Shown one piece after another: positions 40,669 to 51,338 of a stretch of 55,466 nucleotides of DNA. Both the position numbers and the translations under genes were made by a program. Under the pieces are notes generated by a model. The model was not told the DNA's origin and searched no databases. It saw only the letters and a program-made list of their open reading frames with translations. Origin of the DNA: an uncultured Bacteroidales bacterium (GTDB lineage Bacteria > Bacteroidota > Bacteroidia > Bacteroidales > P3); NCBI GenBank assembly GCA_944320465.1, contig CALUHO010000018.1, forward strand, positions 1 through 55,466, read 5' to 3'. The stretch's first letter is position 1, and each line of letters begins with the position of its first letter.

Positions 40669-43665
40669 ATGGACATGAAAAAAGCAACAACCTTACTAAT
40701 CCTCTTGGGAGCAGCAACCGCTCTGTTCGCCCAATCTGAAGCCCCTGAAGAGAACCGTCTTTTGGATTTCACGATGGAATATTCGGGGAGCAATATCGTA
40801 GGCATGACCTCCTATGTATACGACACAAACAACCTTGTAAAAGAAAAAGTCCACCAACTTACTTCGTCTGCCGATCCGGAAGCCTTCGTCAAGGACACAA
40901 AAGAGATTTTTGGGTATGACAGCCTGCAGCGGCAAATCCTTCATGAAACCTATATATGGAGCGATGCCGTATTTGATTACATAGGGAATCCATCGGTCGA
41001 TGCCAAAACACAAACCACCTATGGAGCCGATGGCCGTATCTCCCAAATAGAATACTATGAATGGATCGAAACCAGCTCCACATGGGAAATCAACACAAAA
41101 GGCACCTACACCTACAGCCAGGACAGCGGTACGGAAACCCGCTATAAAAAAATCAATGGAATATGGCAAAACGATCCTTATGAACGGTACGACCTTGTAT
41201 ACAACCAGCAAGGCTTAGTCATTGAAAAAACCGTCTATTCTTATTTCTTTGACTTCATGTCCTATGAATATACGTGGACTCCACTGGATATGACACGCTA
41301 CGCTTATGACGAACATGGCAGTGTCACGCTGGAGGAAGCGTATAACATAGAAGTCATATCCGACGAAGAGGATCCTTGGGGTGATGAAGATCCTTGGGGC
41401 GGATGGTGGGACAAATCCTCTGCATCCAAAGACGGAGACTCCATCTCCCTGTCCCTCTTGTACCGCTACAAGCACGAATACACCTACGATGAATACGGGA
41501 ATGTCCTGACAAAAACAGACTCCACCTGGCAGGACTACCTGCAAGGCTATGAATTCAGCAACCATATCCGCTACGAACATCATTACATCAATGCCAGCGA
41601 TTATTTGGAACTTCCCTACTTCATATCATTCGCTTCGGAAGCCGACTTGGAAGACATTGCCATAGCAGACGGCAATGAAGACGGCAGCACATGGGCAATA
41701 GAAGATGGCATGCTTCAATGCCGCACTACAATCGGAAGCCAGAAAGAAGATATCCTCTATCTTCCCGCCTTGCATCTGACCAATGCCTATGAAATCCGGC
41801 TCAGCCTCCATGCCGGCGTAGCCGACACCGCCTATCCTGCTTCTGTCCGGGTTGCCCTTTGCCACAACAACGACAGCAGCACCGTAGCAGCATACCTGTC
41901 AGACACACTGAAAATCAATGAGGCTGGTCTCAACAATCACATCATTGACTTTATCCCCGAAAGAGAAGGTATCTACCGCATCGCCCTATGCTTCAGCAAC
42001 GAACGTGCCAATACGATCCTGAACGCCGACAATATCAAAGTAGAGAACTACCGTTCCAGTGCCACGCCCATGGCACCGTACAACCTCACGGCCATCCCAG
42101 CCCGCGACGGTAGCCTCCAGGTACAACTTGGCTGGTTCGCCCCAGTCTATACCCTTGACGGACAATATATCCGAGCCATAGATAGCATGGAAGTATACCG
42201 TGCAGGAACGGAAAAGCCCATCTACACGACCGAAACCATGAATTCCTCTTTGGAGACTCGGTTTGTCGACCAAGATGCCTCCGAAGGGCTGAACACGTAC
42301 CGGATTTACGCCTATGTAGACGGCCTCAGGAGCGATGCCGCCGAGATTTCGGTCATTGCCGGTTTCGCCGCAGCTTCCGCACCAAGGAATTTCAAAGCCC
42401 AAGAGAACGAAGACCATTCTGTCCTGCTCAGCTGGAACACGCCTGAAAGCGCGGAAGGCAATATTACCTACTCCATCATCCGTAACAATGCCGAAGTCAT
42501 TGCCAATGGAATCAAAGACACCACATTTACCGACATCATGGACATCCCCGAAGGACAAGCCTATGTCTTCTACTCCATTTATCCTTTCAATGAAAGCGGG
42601 CAAGGTAGCGGTGCCGTTTCCGAATTGCTGTTCGTAGGAACATCCAGCCCCGTTCCGTTCAAGGAATCGTTTGCCAACGGGCAAAGCAGCCACTTGTGGA
42701 TGAACGAAATTGTCAGCGGCCTTGATGCAGCTTGGGGCATCGGCAGCAACGCCACGTCTCCCCAAGCCGAACCACAAGACGAAGATGGCGGGCTGGCATC
42801 CTTTCTGGTAATAGAAACTGCGAATGTAGGCGATGCCGTCCGGTTCAGCAGCGAAAAAATAGACATCAGCACCTTGAAAAAACCTGTTCTCGCTTTCTAT
42901 CTTTACCATATTGATACAGAACCGACCGAAGCGGCCATCATTGTAGAAGCTTCCCGCAACGACGGCCTTTTCCAAAATCTTTCCGACACCATCCGCATAG
43001 GAGGTGCCTCAACGGAAGGATGGCAAAAGCATTCCATAGAACTCACGCCTTTTGCCGGCGAAAAGAACCTCCGCATCAGTTTCTTAGGATTCTCCGATTT
43101 GGAAAACTGCATTCACTTGGACAATATCACCATTGACGAGGGATCAAGCGCAATAGCTCCGGCCAACTTGCATGCTTCCGTCATTGAGGACAGTGTGACA
43201 TTGAGCTGGGATGCCGAAGAAGGCCACACTTACCATGTAATTGTAAACAACATTACCACAGAGGAAGAGGTGTTCAACCAAAGCGGCATAGCCTACAGTG
43301 CGGCTGAGATGATATTATGCTTGGGAAACCTGGATGATGGGGAGTACGAATGGAGCGTGGAAGCCAACCTTGAAGGCTGCGCCTCTAACAAAGTGGATGG
43401 TCCTGCATTTAAAATCTCAACTACAAGCAACCAGTCCGGGAACATGGCCGCAGTCCGCGCATACCCGAATCCTAACCAAGGCTATTTCTGGATAGAACTT
43501 TCCAGCAAATCCCACGTGGAAATCTTTAGTCTCCATGGACAATGTCTTCAGACAATAGAAAATGCAGATGGCACTATCCCTGTCTCGATTCAAACACCGG
43601 GAATGTACATCATACGAATCAATGCGGGAAACCAAGTTTCCACAACAAGAATCATTGTCCAATAG
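40669..43665 (+). CDS. Large T9SS-secreted multidomain protein
   Basis: 998 residues. Signal peptide KKATTLLILLGAATALFAQ; an N-terminal region with YD-like repeats (YGADGRISQIEYYEW, YDEHGSVTLEEAY, YDEYGNVLTKTDS); a jelly-roll-like domain (~320-450); two fibronectin type III-like domains (~455-655); and a choice-of-anchor-J/MAM-like domain (SFANGQSSHLWMNEI, VRFSSEKIDISTLKKPVLAF). The C-terminal type A sorting domain has RAYPNPNQGYFWIELS, VEIFSLHGQCLQTI and PGMYIIRINAG. The sorting domain directs export through the outer membrane and surface attachment. No catalytic motif is seen, so adhesion is the likely role. The start at 40669 or the Met two codons later gives the same signal. Confidence 0.88.
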   Translation: MDMKKATTLLILLGAATALFAQSEAPEENRLLDFTMEYSGSNIVGMTSYVYDTNNLVKEKVHQLTSSADPEAFVKDTKEIFGYDSLQRQILHETYIWSDAVFDYIGNPSVDAKTQTTYGADGRISQIEYYEWIETSSTWEINTKGTYTYSQDSGTETRYKKINGIWQNDPYERYDLVYNQQGLVIEKTVYSYFFDFMSYEYTWTPLDMTRYAYDEHGSVTLEEAYNIEVISDEEDPWGDEDPWGGWWDKSSASKDGDSISLSLLYRYKHEYTYDEYGNVLTKTDSTWQDYLQGYEFSNHIRYEHHYINASDYLELPYFISFASEADLEDIAIADGNEDGSTWAIEDGMLQCRTTIGSQKEDILYLPALHLTNAYEIRLSLHAGVADTAYPASVRVALCHNNDSSTVAAYLSDTLKINEAGLNNHIIDFIPEREGIYRIALCFSNERANTILNADNIKVENYRSSATPMAPYNLTAIPARDGSLQVQLGWFAPVYTLDGQYIRAIDSMEVYRAGTEKPIYTTETMNSSLETRFVDQDASEGLNTYRIYAYVDGLRSDAAEISVIAGFAAASAPRNFKAQENEDHSVLLSWNTPESAEGNITYSIIRNNAEVIANGIKDTTFTDIMDIPEGQAYVFYSIYPFNESGQGSGAVSELLFVGTSSPVPFKESFANGQSSHLWMNEIVSGLDAAWGIGSNATSPQAEPQDEDGGLASFLVIETANVGDAVRFSSEKIDISTLKKPVLAFYLYHIDTEPTEAAIIVEASRNDGLFQNLSDTIRIGGASTEGWQKHSIELTPFAGEKNLRISFLGFSDLENCIHLDNITIDEGSSAIAPANLHASVIEDSVTLSWDAEEGHTYHVIVNNITTEEEVFNQSGIAYSAAEMILCLGNLDDGEYEWSVEANLEGCASNKVDGPAFKISTTSNQSGNMAAVRAYPNPNQGYFWIELSSKSHVEIFSLHGQCLQTIENADGTIPVSIQTPGMYIIRINAGNQVSTTRIIVQ

Positions 43666-43701
43666 AATCGTCGTCTATACGTAGCGGACTGACTCGACAA
43701 A

Positions 43702-43738
43702 AAAAGTGCCGGTTTCTCTTTTGAGGACCGGCACTTTT
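43702..43738. terminator. Bidirectional terminator
   Basis: AAAAGTGCCGGT (43702-43713) pairs with ACCGGCACTTTT (43727-43738). T-runs on both strands allow it to serve both the T9SS gene and the oncoming fabH operon. Confidence 0.8.
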
Positions 43739-43852
43739 CATAATAACTATTTTCAGAATATGCGGCGCGAACCAAATTCCATGAGGAGGCGCGTACTCCG
43801 TAAAAAAGATAAGCGATTTAGAATAGGCAGATGCGAGGTTTCCTACCAATAC

Positions 43853-43978
43853 AGTAAACGTTTTATAGAGAGCAGATACGCGGCGCCGAGCCGAAGCGCG
43901 GCGCGGGAGCGTACTTATGTACGTGACCAAGCCGCGCAAGGCTCGCAACAAAGTAGATGCCTCTATAAAACGTTTACT
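43853..43978. repeat. 126-bp miniature inverted-repeat element (MITE3)
   Basis: Perfect 18-bp inverted termini AGTAAACGTTTTATAGAG (43853-43870) and CTCTATAAAACGTTTACT (43961-43978) around a GC-rich centre with GCGCCGAGCCGAAGCGCGGCG. The right end stops one base before the fabH stop codon. No target duplication could be identified and no second copy is in the window. Confidence 0.7.
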
Positions 43979-43979
43979 A

Positions 43980-44966
43980 TTAGTAGGCCCACTTAAGCCA
44001 AATAGCCCCCCACGAAAACCCCGCCCCAAAAGCGCAGACCACAATATCGTCCCCCTTCTTCAGCTTCTTCTCCCATTCCCAGAGCAAAAGAGGTATCGTG
44101 GCCGCTGTCGTGTTCCCGTAGCGGTCGATATTGATCATCACCTGTTCGGCCGATACGCCCAAACGCCGTTGCACGGCATTGATGATACGCAGGTTCGCCT
44201 GATGCGGGGCAATCCATACCTTGGAGGGATCCAAGTTGTTCCGCTTGACAACAGCCTCGGCCACATCGGCCATCTTGACCACCGCCCATTTGAAAACAGC
44301 CTGACCCTCCTGATAGACATAATGCCAACGCTTGTCCACCGTCTCATGCGTGGGAGGAAACAACGAACCGCCCGCCTTCATATGCAGATGCTTGGCACCG
44401 CAGCCGTCGGTTCCCATCACCTCGTCCAGAACCCCGTATTCCTCCGTAGTCGGTTCCAGCAGCACAGCCCCGGCTCCATCCCCGAAAATCGGGCAGGTAG
44501 CCCGGTCGGTATAGTCGATCATCGACGACATCTTTTCCGCCCCTACCAGCACCACTTTCTTGTAACGACCCGATTCCACATAACGGGCCGCCGTCGACAA
44601 GGCATAAACAAAACCCGAGCATCCCGAACTCAAATCGAAAGCAAAAGCATTGCGGATACCCAATTTGTCGGCAATCAAACAAGAAGTGGCCGGAAAACGC
44701 ATATCCGGCGTCACCGTGGCGCAAATCAGCAAATCCACCTCCTCCGGCTTGGTCCCCGTCTTGCTGAACAAATCGCGTACGGCTTCCACTCCCATATCGG
44801 AAGTAGCTTTGCCACGCTCGCGCTGGATCCGACGTTCCTTGATTCCGATACGTTCCATGATCCATTCGTCGCTGGTATCCACCATGCGGCTCAGCTCCTC
44901 GTTGGTCAGCACATAGTCGGGAAGATAAGCCCCAACGCCCGTTATGATAGCATGTATTTTTTCCAT
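43980..44966 (-). CDS. fabH: 3-oxoacyl-ACP synthase III
   Basis: 328 residues. The catalytic triad is in place: Cys in [13 protein letters not shown], His in [11 protein letters not shown] and Asn in [13 protein letters not shown]. It starts fatty-acid chains by condensing acetyl-CoA (or a branched acyl-CoA) with malonyl-ACP. Last gene of DUF177-rpmF-plsX-fabH, the usual bacterial order; 74 bases after plsX. Confidence 0.96.
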   Translation of the reverse strand: MEKIHAIITGVGAYLPDYVLTNEELSRMVDTSDEWIMERIGIKERRIQRERGKATSDMGVEAVRDLFSKTGTKPEEVDLLICATVTPDMRFPATSCLIADKLGIRNAFAFDLSSGCSGFVYALSTAARYVESGRYKKVVLVGAEKMSSMIDYTDRATCPIFGDGAGAVLLEPTTEEYGVLDEVMGTDGCGAKHLHMKAGGSLFPPTHETVDKRWHYVYQEGQAVFKWAVVKMADVAEAVVKRNNLDPSKVWIAPHQANLRIINAVQRRLGVSAEQVMINIDRYGNTTAATIPLLLWEWEKKLKKGDDIVVCAFGAGFSWGAIWLKWAY

Positions 44967-45040
44967 CGCAAGCTTTTTAAAAAAGGTTAAAACACCTACA
45001 AAAGGTCAAAAAAACCTTCATCGAACCGGACCATCCTGAA

Positions 45041-46006
45041 TCAGGACTCCGATTCGCTCACATAATCAGCAAACAACTTACGCAAGGCCTGTGTCAAGCC
45101 CAGCTCGCACATCCTCTTGGTCTGCAACAGCATGTTCCGGATTGCCAAAGGACTGGAGATTCCATGCCCTAAAATCACCGGAGCGTTCACACCCAGAATC
45201 GGGCTCCCGCCATAGATTTCGTAATTCATTCTATCGAAAAGCGGATCAGAAATGCCCCGTTTTTGCATCAAACGGTAAAAAGTCTCCACCTCTTTCAGCA
45301 ATATATTCCCCACAAAACCATCCGTCACCATAACATCCGCCCGGTTCTTGAAGATTTCGCGAGGCTCCATATTACCCGTGAAATTGATATGGGGACATTC
45401 TTTCAAAAGCGGGAATACCGTTTGACATTGGAGATTGCCTTTACCGTCCTCGGTTCCCACATTCATCAGACAGACACGGGGATTGGCATGTCCCAGCAGA
45501 TACTGGGCATACAGGCTACCGATTACGGCAAACTGCACCATCACCTCCGGCTTGGCATCGGGCGTGGTACCTACATCCAAAAGGACACTGTACGCATCAC
45601 CTTCTTCCTGAGGTACGCAGGCACAAGTGCAAGGCCGTATAACGCCCGGGATACATTTAAGGTGAGTCACCGCACCGGCTAACATCGCTCCGGAATTGCC
45701 TGCACTGGCAAAAGCATCCAACCCGCCTTTGGCCAGCAACCGAAAACCAGCCGCAATCCCAGAATCAGGCTTCTCGGCCAATGCCTTCACAGGCTTCTCA
45801 TCCATAGCAATGCATTGCGGCTGATGTGATATGTCGAACCTATCGGATTCCACGCCTCTTTCTGCCAATTCATGACGAATCACATCCTCAGGACCAAGCA
45901 GGACAATACGATTACCGTCTCCAATCGAATCCAACGCGGAGACAGCCCCTTCTATGGTAGCACCGGGAGCGAAATCGCCCCCCATAACGTCCAAACCGAA
46001 TCTCAT
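45041..46006 (-). CDS. plsX: Phosphate acyltransferase PlsX
   Basis: 321 residues. GLDVMGGDFAP at the start, ASAGNSGAMLAGA, GNMEPREIFKNRADVMVTDG and GFVGNILLKEVE follow in family order. It makes acyl-phosphate from acyl-ACP for phospholipid synthesis, at the membrane surface. The start at 46006 (MRFGLDVMGGD) is the family start; an upstream in-frame ATG adds a non-conserved arm. The 290 bases between rpmF and plsX hold no gene I can support. Confidence 0.96.
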   Translation of the reverse strand: MRFGLDVMGGDFAPGATIEGAVSALDSIGDGNRIVLLGPEDVIRHELAERGVESDRFDISHQPQCIAMDEKPVKALAEKPDSGIAAGFRLLAKGGLDAFASAGNSGAMLAGAVTHLKCIPGVIRPCTCACVPQEEGDAYSVLLDVGTTPDAKPEVMVQFAVIGSLYAQYLLGHANPRVCLMNVGTEDGKGNLQCQTVFPLLKECPHINFTGNMEPREIFKNRADVMVTDGFVGNILLKEVETFYRLMQKRGISDPLFDRMNYEIYGGSPILGVNAPVILGHGISSPLAIRNMLLQTKRMCELGLTQALRKLFADYVSESES

Positions 46007-46296
46007 ACAAACCTTTCGATTAAACCCAAGCAGAGTCCATCTATTGAACGATGCCAAGGCGAAGGACCGAGCGCATGGAACCCCTCCATACCTTGTAAAA
46101 AAAAGGAATCCCTGTTGTAAATAAAGCCCGGTAACGCCTATCTTTCCGATAATCCCTGCACACCAACGCACGAAGGATTGCTGGAAGCCGGCAAACCTTC
46201 AGGAAGCAAGCAACGGCATAACAGGCATTCCGTCCATCGAACCACCAATTATAAAAAGAAGCTCAAGATGCACGGAAGCCTCTCTGCGACACCAAA

Positions 46297-46485
46297 TTAA
46301 GCCTTCGCCGTATTGGTTTCCATCACTTGCTTGCCACGGTAATAACCGCATTCGGGGCAAACGTGATGATACAGCACCGGCGAACCGCAATTACTGCAAG
46401 TTGCCAATGTAGGCATTTCCAATTTGTCGTGGGTTCTTCTTTTTCTGGTTCTAGTCTTGGAGAACCTCCATTTAGGATTAGGCAT
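46297..46485 (-). CDS. rpmF: Ribosomal protein bL32
   Basis: 62 residues. NPKWRFSKTRTRKRRTHDKL is typical of the N-terminus, and CSNCGSPVLYHHVCPECGYY is the four-Cys zinc ribbon. A 50S subunit protein. It stands between the DUF177 gene and plsX as in most bacteria. Confidence 0.96.
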   Translation of the reverse strand: MPNPKWRFSKTRTRKRRTHDKLEMPTLATCSNCGSPVLYHHVCPECGYYRGKQVMETNTAKA

Positions 46486-46517
46486 TTTATCTTATTTTTA
46501 GCGTTTCACATTCATTT

Positions 46518-47066
46518 TTACTCTTCCATCTTGTCCCGTAAGCCCGCCAAAGCCGCCCAACGGGAATCTCCCTCAGGCGCAACATCCTCCTGCTGCCGCG
46601 GTTGGTAGAAGGCGAGCATCCTGGGGTCGCAAGCAGACTCACCTTTTTCGTTCTCAGGGCAGAACAGCTGCATCGGACGGCTCAGCACCAATACTTCATA
46701 GAAATACGGAGCCAAATCCAAACTGCTATCCTTTTCGGGAACCACCCAGAACTCGTCTTCTTCCTGCACTTCCGTTGCTTCCGCGGAAATCTTGGCCACC
46801 ACTTTCTCTGTTGTCGAAACCGGAAATTCCACTTCCTGCAAGCAACGATCGCACAAACTCATGGCCGTCCCCTCGAACCGGAACTTCATATCCATCAAAC
46901 GGTCGCTTTTAACCATTTCCAATTCCACACGAACCCGAGGCGCAAAAAACGCATCCGTATCCGGGAAAAGTTCCATAAAATCTTGGCCTATAGTGAACTC
47001 AAAACTATGGTTCCCATCCTCCAGCCCCGAAAAAGGCAGGAGATATTCATGTTTCATCTTCGACAT
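46518..47066 (-). CDS. DUF177/YceD-family protein
   Basis: About 182 residues. It has SLCDRCLQEVEFPV (the conserved Cys pair of the family) and a late acidic segment with LDLAPYFYEVLVLSRPM then CDPRMLAF. YceD proteins are linked to 23S rRNA/ribosome assembly and always precede rpmF. The start at 47066 is chosen because the promoter ends near 47086; ATGs at 47075 and 47057 are alternatives. Confidence 0.88.
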   Translation of the reverse strand: MSKMKHEYLLPFSGLEDGNHSFEFTIGQDFMELFPDTDAFFAPRVRVELEMVKSDRLMDMKFRFEGTAMSLCDRCLQEVEFPVSTTEKVVAKISAEATEVQEEDEFWVVPEKDSSLDLAPYFYEVLVLSRPMQLFCPENEKGESACDPRMLAFYQPRQQEDVAPEGDSRWAALAGLRDKMEE

Positions 47067-47085
47067 ACAGGTCAAAATTAGCCTG

Positions 47086-47116
47086 CAAAAATAATACTTT
47101 TTCGGAATTACGCCAA
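47086..47116 (-). promoter_or_regulatory. Promoter of the DUF177-rpmF-plsX-fabH operon
   Basis: Minus strand TTG (47116-47114) and TATTTTTG (47093-47086), 20-base spacer. The leader is only about 12-20 bases long. Confidence 0.75.
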
Positions 47117-47189
47117 CATTTCACGATGGCAGCGTCCGTCGATGACGGAAGGTGTATCAAAATAGTGATTTGAAATAAATCTCAGGCGG

Positions 47190-47700
47190 TGTGTCAGAGT
47201 GAGTAAGATGCAAGGCACTGAGAGCGAGAACGAAGGAGCGTACTGTTGCTGCTTCGCGGCGAGCGCAGGCTTCGTGACTGAGTTCGAGTCTCGAAAAACA
47301 GTGCAAACCGAGATCCGAACCAAACCGACAGGTTTGAGTTTGCTTTCCAGCGAACGCAGGCTACGTCTCAGCAGAGCCAAAACGAGTTTTGGCTCTGCCT
47401 TCCACTTGCACTGCTTTTGGCCGAGGTGCAGCCTGTTTTCGATGAAACCAGAGCAACGAAGCAAAGACTGTGCAAACCGAGTGCAGAGCCAAAACCCCGA
47501 GTAAGTCGAGCTCCATGCCAAGCCATTTCCTCGCTTGGGCATGGCCGAGACGGAGGGGCTTCGGCGTAGCCCACCTTGCTTGGACTCTGCCGAAGTGCAG
47601 CCAGTCTTCGGCAAAGCCAGATTGCTCATTATGACACATCGCCTGCATCCAAGGTAGCGGCCATAGTCGTTGACACTCCTTACTTTCACTATCTTGCTCA
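47190..47700. repeat. Long degenerate repeat block with many short palindromes
   Basis: Non-coding. Recurrent words include CAGAGCCAAAA (three times), GTGCAAACCGAG (twice), GAGGGGCTTCGGCG (also at 13170-13190 in part) and complementary arms such as AGCCAAAACGAGTTTTGGCT. Open frames across it have biased, repetitive composition and no family motif. It resembles the intergenic block at 13060-13224 and is probably a decayed dispersed repeat of this lineage. Confidence 0.5.
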
Positions 47701-47725
47701 TCTTGTTTCCAGTTAAACCAATAAA

Positions 47726-47918
47726 CCCAAATCGGTCATTAGACACGCCGTGTCTGTTTTTGATTGGGAAAATGAGGCTTTCGGGCATCTTGCCCGCTTC
47801 TGTCCGCATCCTGTTTCTCGCTACGCCTCGACGTAGCCCGCTACGCCTTCGGCTAGGCGAGAAGCATGCTGCCTGACACAAGCGGGCAATCTCCCCAAAG
47901 TCTAATGACCGATTTGGG
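47726..47918. repeat. MITE1 copy A
   Basis: 193 bp, termini CCCAAATCGGTCATTAGAC and its reverse complement, target duplication ATAAA (47721-47725, 47919-47923). The interior holds complementary arms TTGCCCGCTT/AAGCGGGCAA and GCTACG-n6-CGTAGC, so the element folds as one long hairpin. No transposase. Confidence 0.9.
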
Positions 47919-48056
47919 ATAAAAAATAAAGTATTTTACGGACAATGGGTTACGATGACTGCATTTTCAGTAAAAATGGTAGGGTTTGCCTTTTTATGGT
48001 TACAGCGTTCCTCCTTGTTACGGTGTAATTTTGCATCAGATAAAATAATACAATGA

Positions 48057-48805
<749 letters not shown>

Positions 48806-48817
48806 TCCCGGACACCT

Positions 48818-49669
48818 ATGGAACGACGCGAATTTTTGAAGAAATCTGCACTAGCAACCTTGGGTACGGCGGTAGCCGGTACCGGGATAGTACAGGCTTT
48901 CAATCACATAAACGATAATGCATCAAAGACAGACAAGATGAAGATAGTAGTATTGACGGGTAGTCCCCGTAAGAATGGTAATTCTGCTTATCTGGCGGAG
49001 CAGTTCATCAAAGGCGCGGAAGAAAAGGGACACGAGGTGTTCCGTTTCGACTGCGCGTTCAAGCAGGTGGAGCCGTGCCGCGCCTGCAACCGTTGCGGTA
49101 TGGACGGACCTTGCATCCATAACAATGACTTTCAGGAACTCAGTCCGCACCTGATAGACGCGGACATGGTGGTGTTCGCCACGCCGATGTATTATTTCGG
49201 GGTCTCGGCGCAGATGAAACGGGTGATAGACCGCTTCTATGCCATCAACGGACAGATAAACCCAAATCGGTCATTAGACACGCCGAGTCCGTTTTTGATT
49301 GGGAAAGTGAGGCTTTCGGGCATCTTGCCCGCCTCTGTCCGCATCCTGTTTCTCGCTACGCCTCGACGTAGCCCGCTACGCCTTCGGCTAGGCGAGAAGC
49401 ATGCTGCATGACACAAGCGGGCAATCTCCCCAAAGTCTAATGACCGATTTGGGATAAAGGGTGCACGGAAGAAAGCCGCCTTTCTGATGACATACGCCGA
49501 TACTGCTAAGAAAGAAGCGGAACCGATGCTGGTGCATTATCATACGCTGACGGATTATCTCGGCTGGACCAGCGTGGGCGAATTAGTGGCTTCGGGTGTA
49601 TGGACGGCGGGCAGCGTCAGGAATACAGATTATCCGCAGCAAGCCTACCAATTGGGCAAGAGTTTATAA
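48818..49669 (+). pseudogene. Exported NADPH-dependent FMN reductase/iron-sulfur flavoprotein split by MITE1
   Basis: The first part starts with a twin-arginine-like signal (ERREFLKKSALATLGTAVAG), then IVVLTGSPRKNGNSAYLAEQ (flavin-binding loop) and a CRACNRCGMDGPC cysteine cluster. At codon GQI the frame runs into a MITE1 copy; after it, KGARKKAAFLMTYADTAKKE continues in register with the target duplication ATAAA on both sides. Removing the 193 bp plus one duplication restores one continuous gene of about 217 codons. The interruption is recent because both halves are otherwise intact. Confidence 0.9.
49261..49453. repeat. MITE1 copy B, inside the flavin reductase gene
   Basis: 193 bp, same orientation as copy A, target duplication ATAAA (49256-49260, 49454-49458). 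Nearly identical to copies A and D. Confidence 0.92.
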
Positions 49670-49688
49670 TCCTTATATCAAAAGAAAA

Positions 49689-50516
49689 ATGAAGAATATA
49701 ATAGCAACAATCGCCCTCGTGCTGACAGGATGCCTGTCCGCAACGGCACAAACAACAGACAATATGGATAGAATCGAAGTTTGCAAGCAGAATTACCGCA
49801 CCCTGTTCGGCGGCGAAGCCCTAACTGGGCAGGGCACGGACCCGGAAATGATGGACATTCTTCAGAAGTTCATCTTCGGCGAGGTGTTCCAAACGGGCGT
49901 CCTTACGCTGAAACAGCGAGAAATGATTACCTGCATCACCCTTGCCACGATGCAGACGCTCCCGCAACTGAAAGCCCATGCCGGGGCGGCGCTCAATGTG
50001 GGCGTCACGCCCGAAGAACTGCGCGAGGCAATGTACCTTACCGCTCCGTTCATCGGCTTCCCCAAGATGCTGAATGCCGTGGCTACGGTGAACGAGGTGT
50101 TCAAGGAGCGGGGTATCAGCCTGCCGTTGAAAAAGCAAGGCACGGTGACGGAGGAAACGCGCCACAAGGCGGGCAAGACCATTCAGGACAAGCTTTATCC
50201 GGACGGCATCGCCTCGGTGATGGAAGGCTTGCCCGATGACATGGGCAAGGACGTAGAGCGGTTCCTCACGGACTATTTCTTCGGCGAGATATACAGCCGT
50301 GGCGTACTCGACTTGCAGACACGCGAGTTGCTGGGCTACTGCGTCCTGGCCACCCTGGAAGCCGAAAGCCAGCTCCATTCGCATTATCACGGCAACATCA
50401 ACGCGGGCAATTCGCCCGAAACATTGACCGCCGCCATCATCCAGTGCCTGCCCTATATCGGTTTCCCTGCCGCTATCAAAGCCTTGCGCATCATCAAGCA
50501 GGAATATGCCAAGTGA
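49689..50516 (+). CDS. Exported carboxymuconolactone decarboxylase-like protein, two domains
   Basis: 275 residues. Signal sequence IIATIALVLTGCLSATAQ; LTGC could be a lipobox, or cleavage may follow ATAQ. Two CMD/AhpD-like repeats follow: KQREMITCITLATMQTLPQL with AHAGAALNVGVTPEELREAM, and TRELLGYCVLATLEAESQLH with GNINAGNSPETLTAAIIQCL. The repeats lack the CxxC of AhpD peroxidases, as in other CMD family members. Neighbouring dead reductases suggest a former redox operon. The start at 49689 is set by the signal sequence. Confidence 0.85.
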   Translation: MKNIIATIALVLTGCLSATAQTTDNMDRIEVCKQNYRTLFGGEALTGQGTDPEMMDILQKFIFGEVFQTGVLTLKQREMITCITLATMQTLPQLKAHAGAALNVGVTPEELREAMYLTAPFIGFPKMLNAVATVNEVFKERGISLPLKKQGTVTEETRHKAGKTIQDKLYPDGIASVMEGLPDDMGKDVERFLTDYFFGEIYSRGVLDLQTRELLGYCVLATLEAESQLHSHYHGNINAGNSPETLTAAIIQCLPYIGFPAAIKALRIIKQEYAK

Positions 50517-50523
50517 CATTAAA

Positions 50524-50716
50524 CCCAAATCGGTCATTAGGCTTCGGGCAGATTGCTCGCTTATGTCATGCAGCATGCTTCTCGCCTAGCCGAAGGCGTA
50601 GCGGGCTACGTCGAGGCGTAGCGAGAAACAGGATGCGGACAGAAGCGGGCAAGATGCCCGAATGCCTCATTTTCCCAGTCAGAAACGGACTCGGCGTGTC
50701 TAATGACCGATTTGGG
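50524..50716. repeat. MITE1 copy C, opposite orientation
   Basis: 193 bp, inverted relative to the other copies, target duplication TTAAA (50519-50523, 50717-50721). It begins 8 bases after the decarboxylase-like stop codon. Slightly diverged (AGGCTTCGGGCAGATTGCTC on the left). Confidence 0.9.
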
Positions 50717-50817
50717 TTAAATCAAGAACAACCGATTACACCTCAGGCTACCTCGACTGAAACGACCGGCAGGCGCGCAGTTCGGCGGAAATGAATAGTT
50801 CGCAGGCACGTCCGGCT

Positions 50818-51120
50818 TTAAAAGACACGAAACTGTATGTCGCTGTCTACGATGTCATCTTCATCGACTATCCCATTTAGTGGAATCAGGCTCCAAGAAT
50901 CATCACTTCGGTAGCCATCGAGGCATCGGACTTGCAGTCCCAAGGCCGGGTCTATGCCAAAGGCTACCGGATTTGCACCGAAGGCATCGAAACCGAAATC
51001 AGCATCTACTCGGCTTCCGGCAGCCTGCTTTACCAAGGCTTCGACCAGCCCCCCGTCCAGCACAGCGGCCTCAACCTTGTCCGCTCCGGCTCTCAGACTT
51101 GGAAAGTCTTGGTGACGTAA
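50818..51120 (+). pseudogene. C-terminal remnant of a T9SS-sorted protein
   Basis: The frame reads TKLYVAVYDVIFIDYPI, then an in-frame TAG at about 50878, then RIITSVAIEASDLQSQGRVY, RICTEGIETEISIYSASGSL and a short sorting-like end, GLNLVRSGSQTWKVLV. Only the tail of a larger secreted protein is left. A terminator follows at 51202. Confidence 0.65.
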
Positions 51121-51201
51121 GGAATTCCTTGATTTAGGGGCGTAAAAGAAAGTAGTGTGTCAGAATGACTTCAAATCTCTTTTTTTGCACACCACCATGC
51201 G

Positions 51202-51245
51202 AAGCGACCTTGACGGAATAAAACCCTGTCAAGGTCGCTTTTGTT
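51202..51245 (+). terminator. Strong terminator
   Basis: A 13-bp perfect stem, AAGCGACCTTGAC (51202-51214) and GTCAAGGTCGCTT (51228-51240), followed by TTGTT. It belongs to the former T9SS gene or shields the IS element. Confidence 0.75.
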
Positions 51246-51338
51246 CCAAAAAGTGTGTCTGAGATAGTGGAAAAAAGTCTACAGATTTTTAGATTTGTAA
51301 AAGCAAAAAGAAACAAAACTAAAAAAGGAGTAGACTTT

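Noticed and set aside
41986..42975. Open frame of 329 codons on the minus strand
   Set aside because: Antisense to the large T9SS protein; no motif of its own.
47108..47881. Open frame of 257 codons on the minus strand
   Set aside because: It runs through a MITE1 copy and the degenerate repeat block; the same ~45-residue start appears at every MITE1 copy, so it is repeat DNA, not a protein family.
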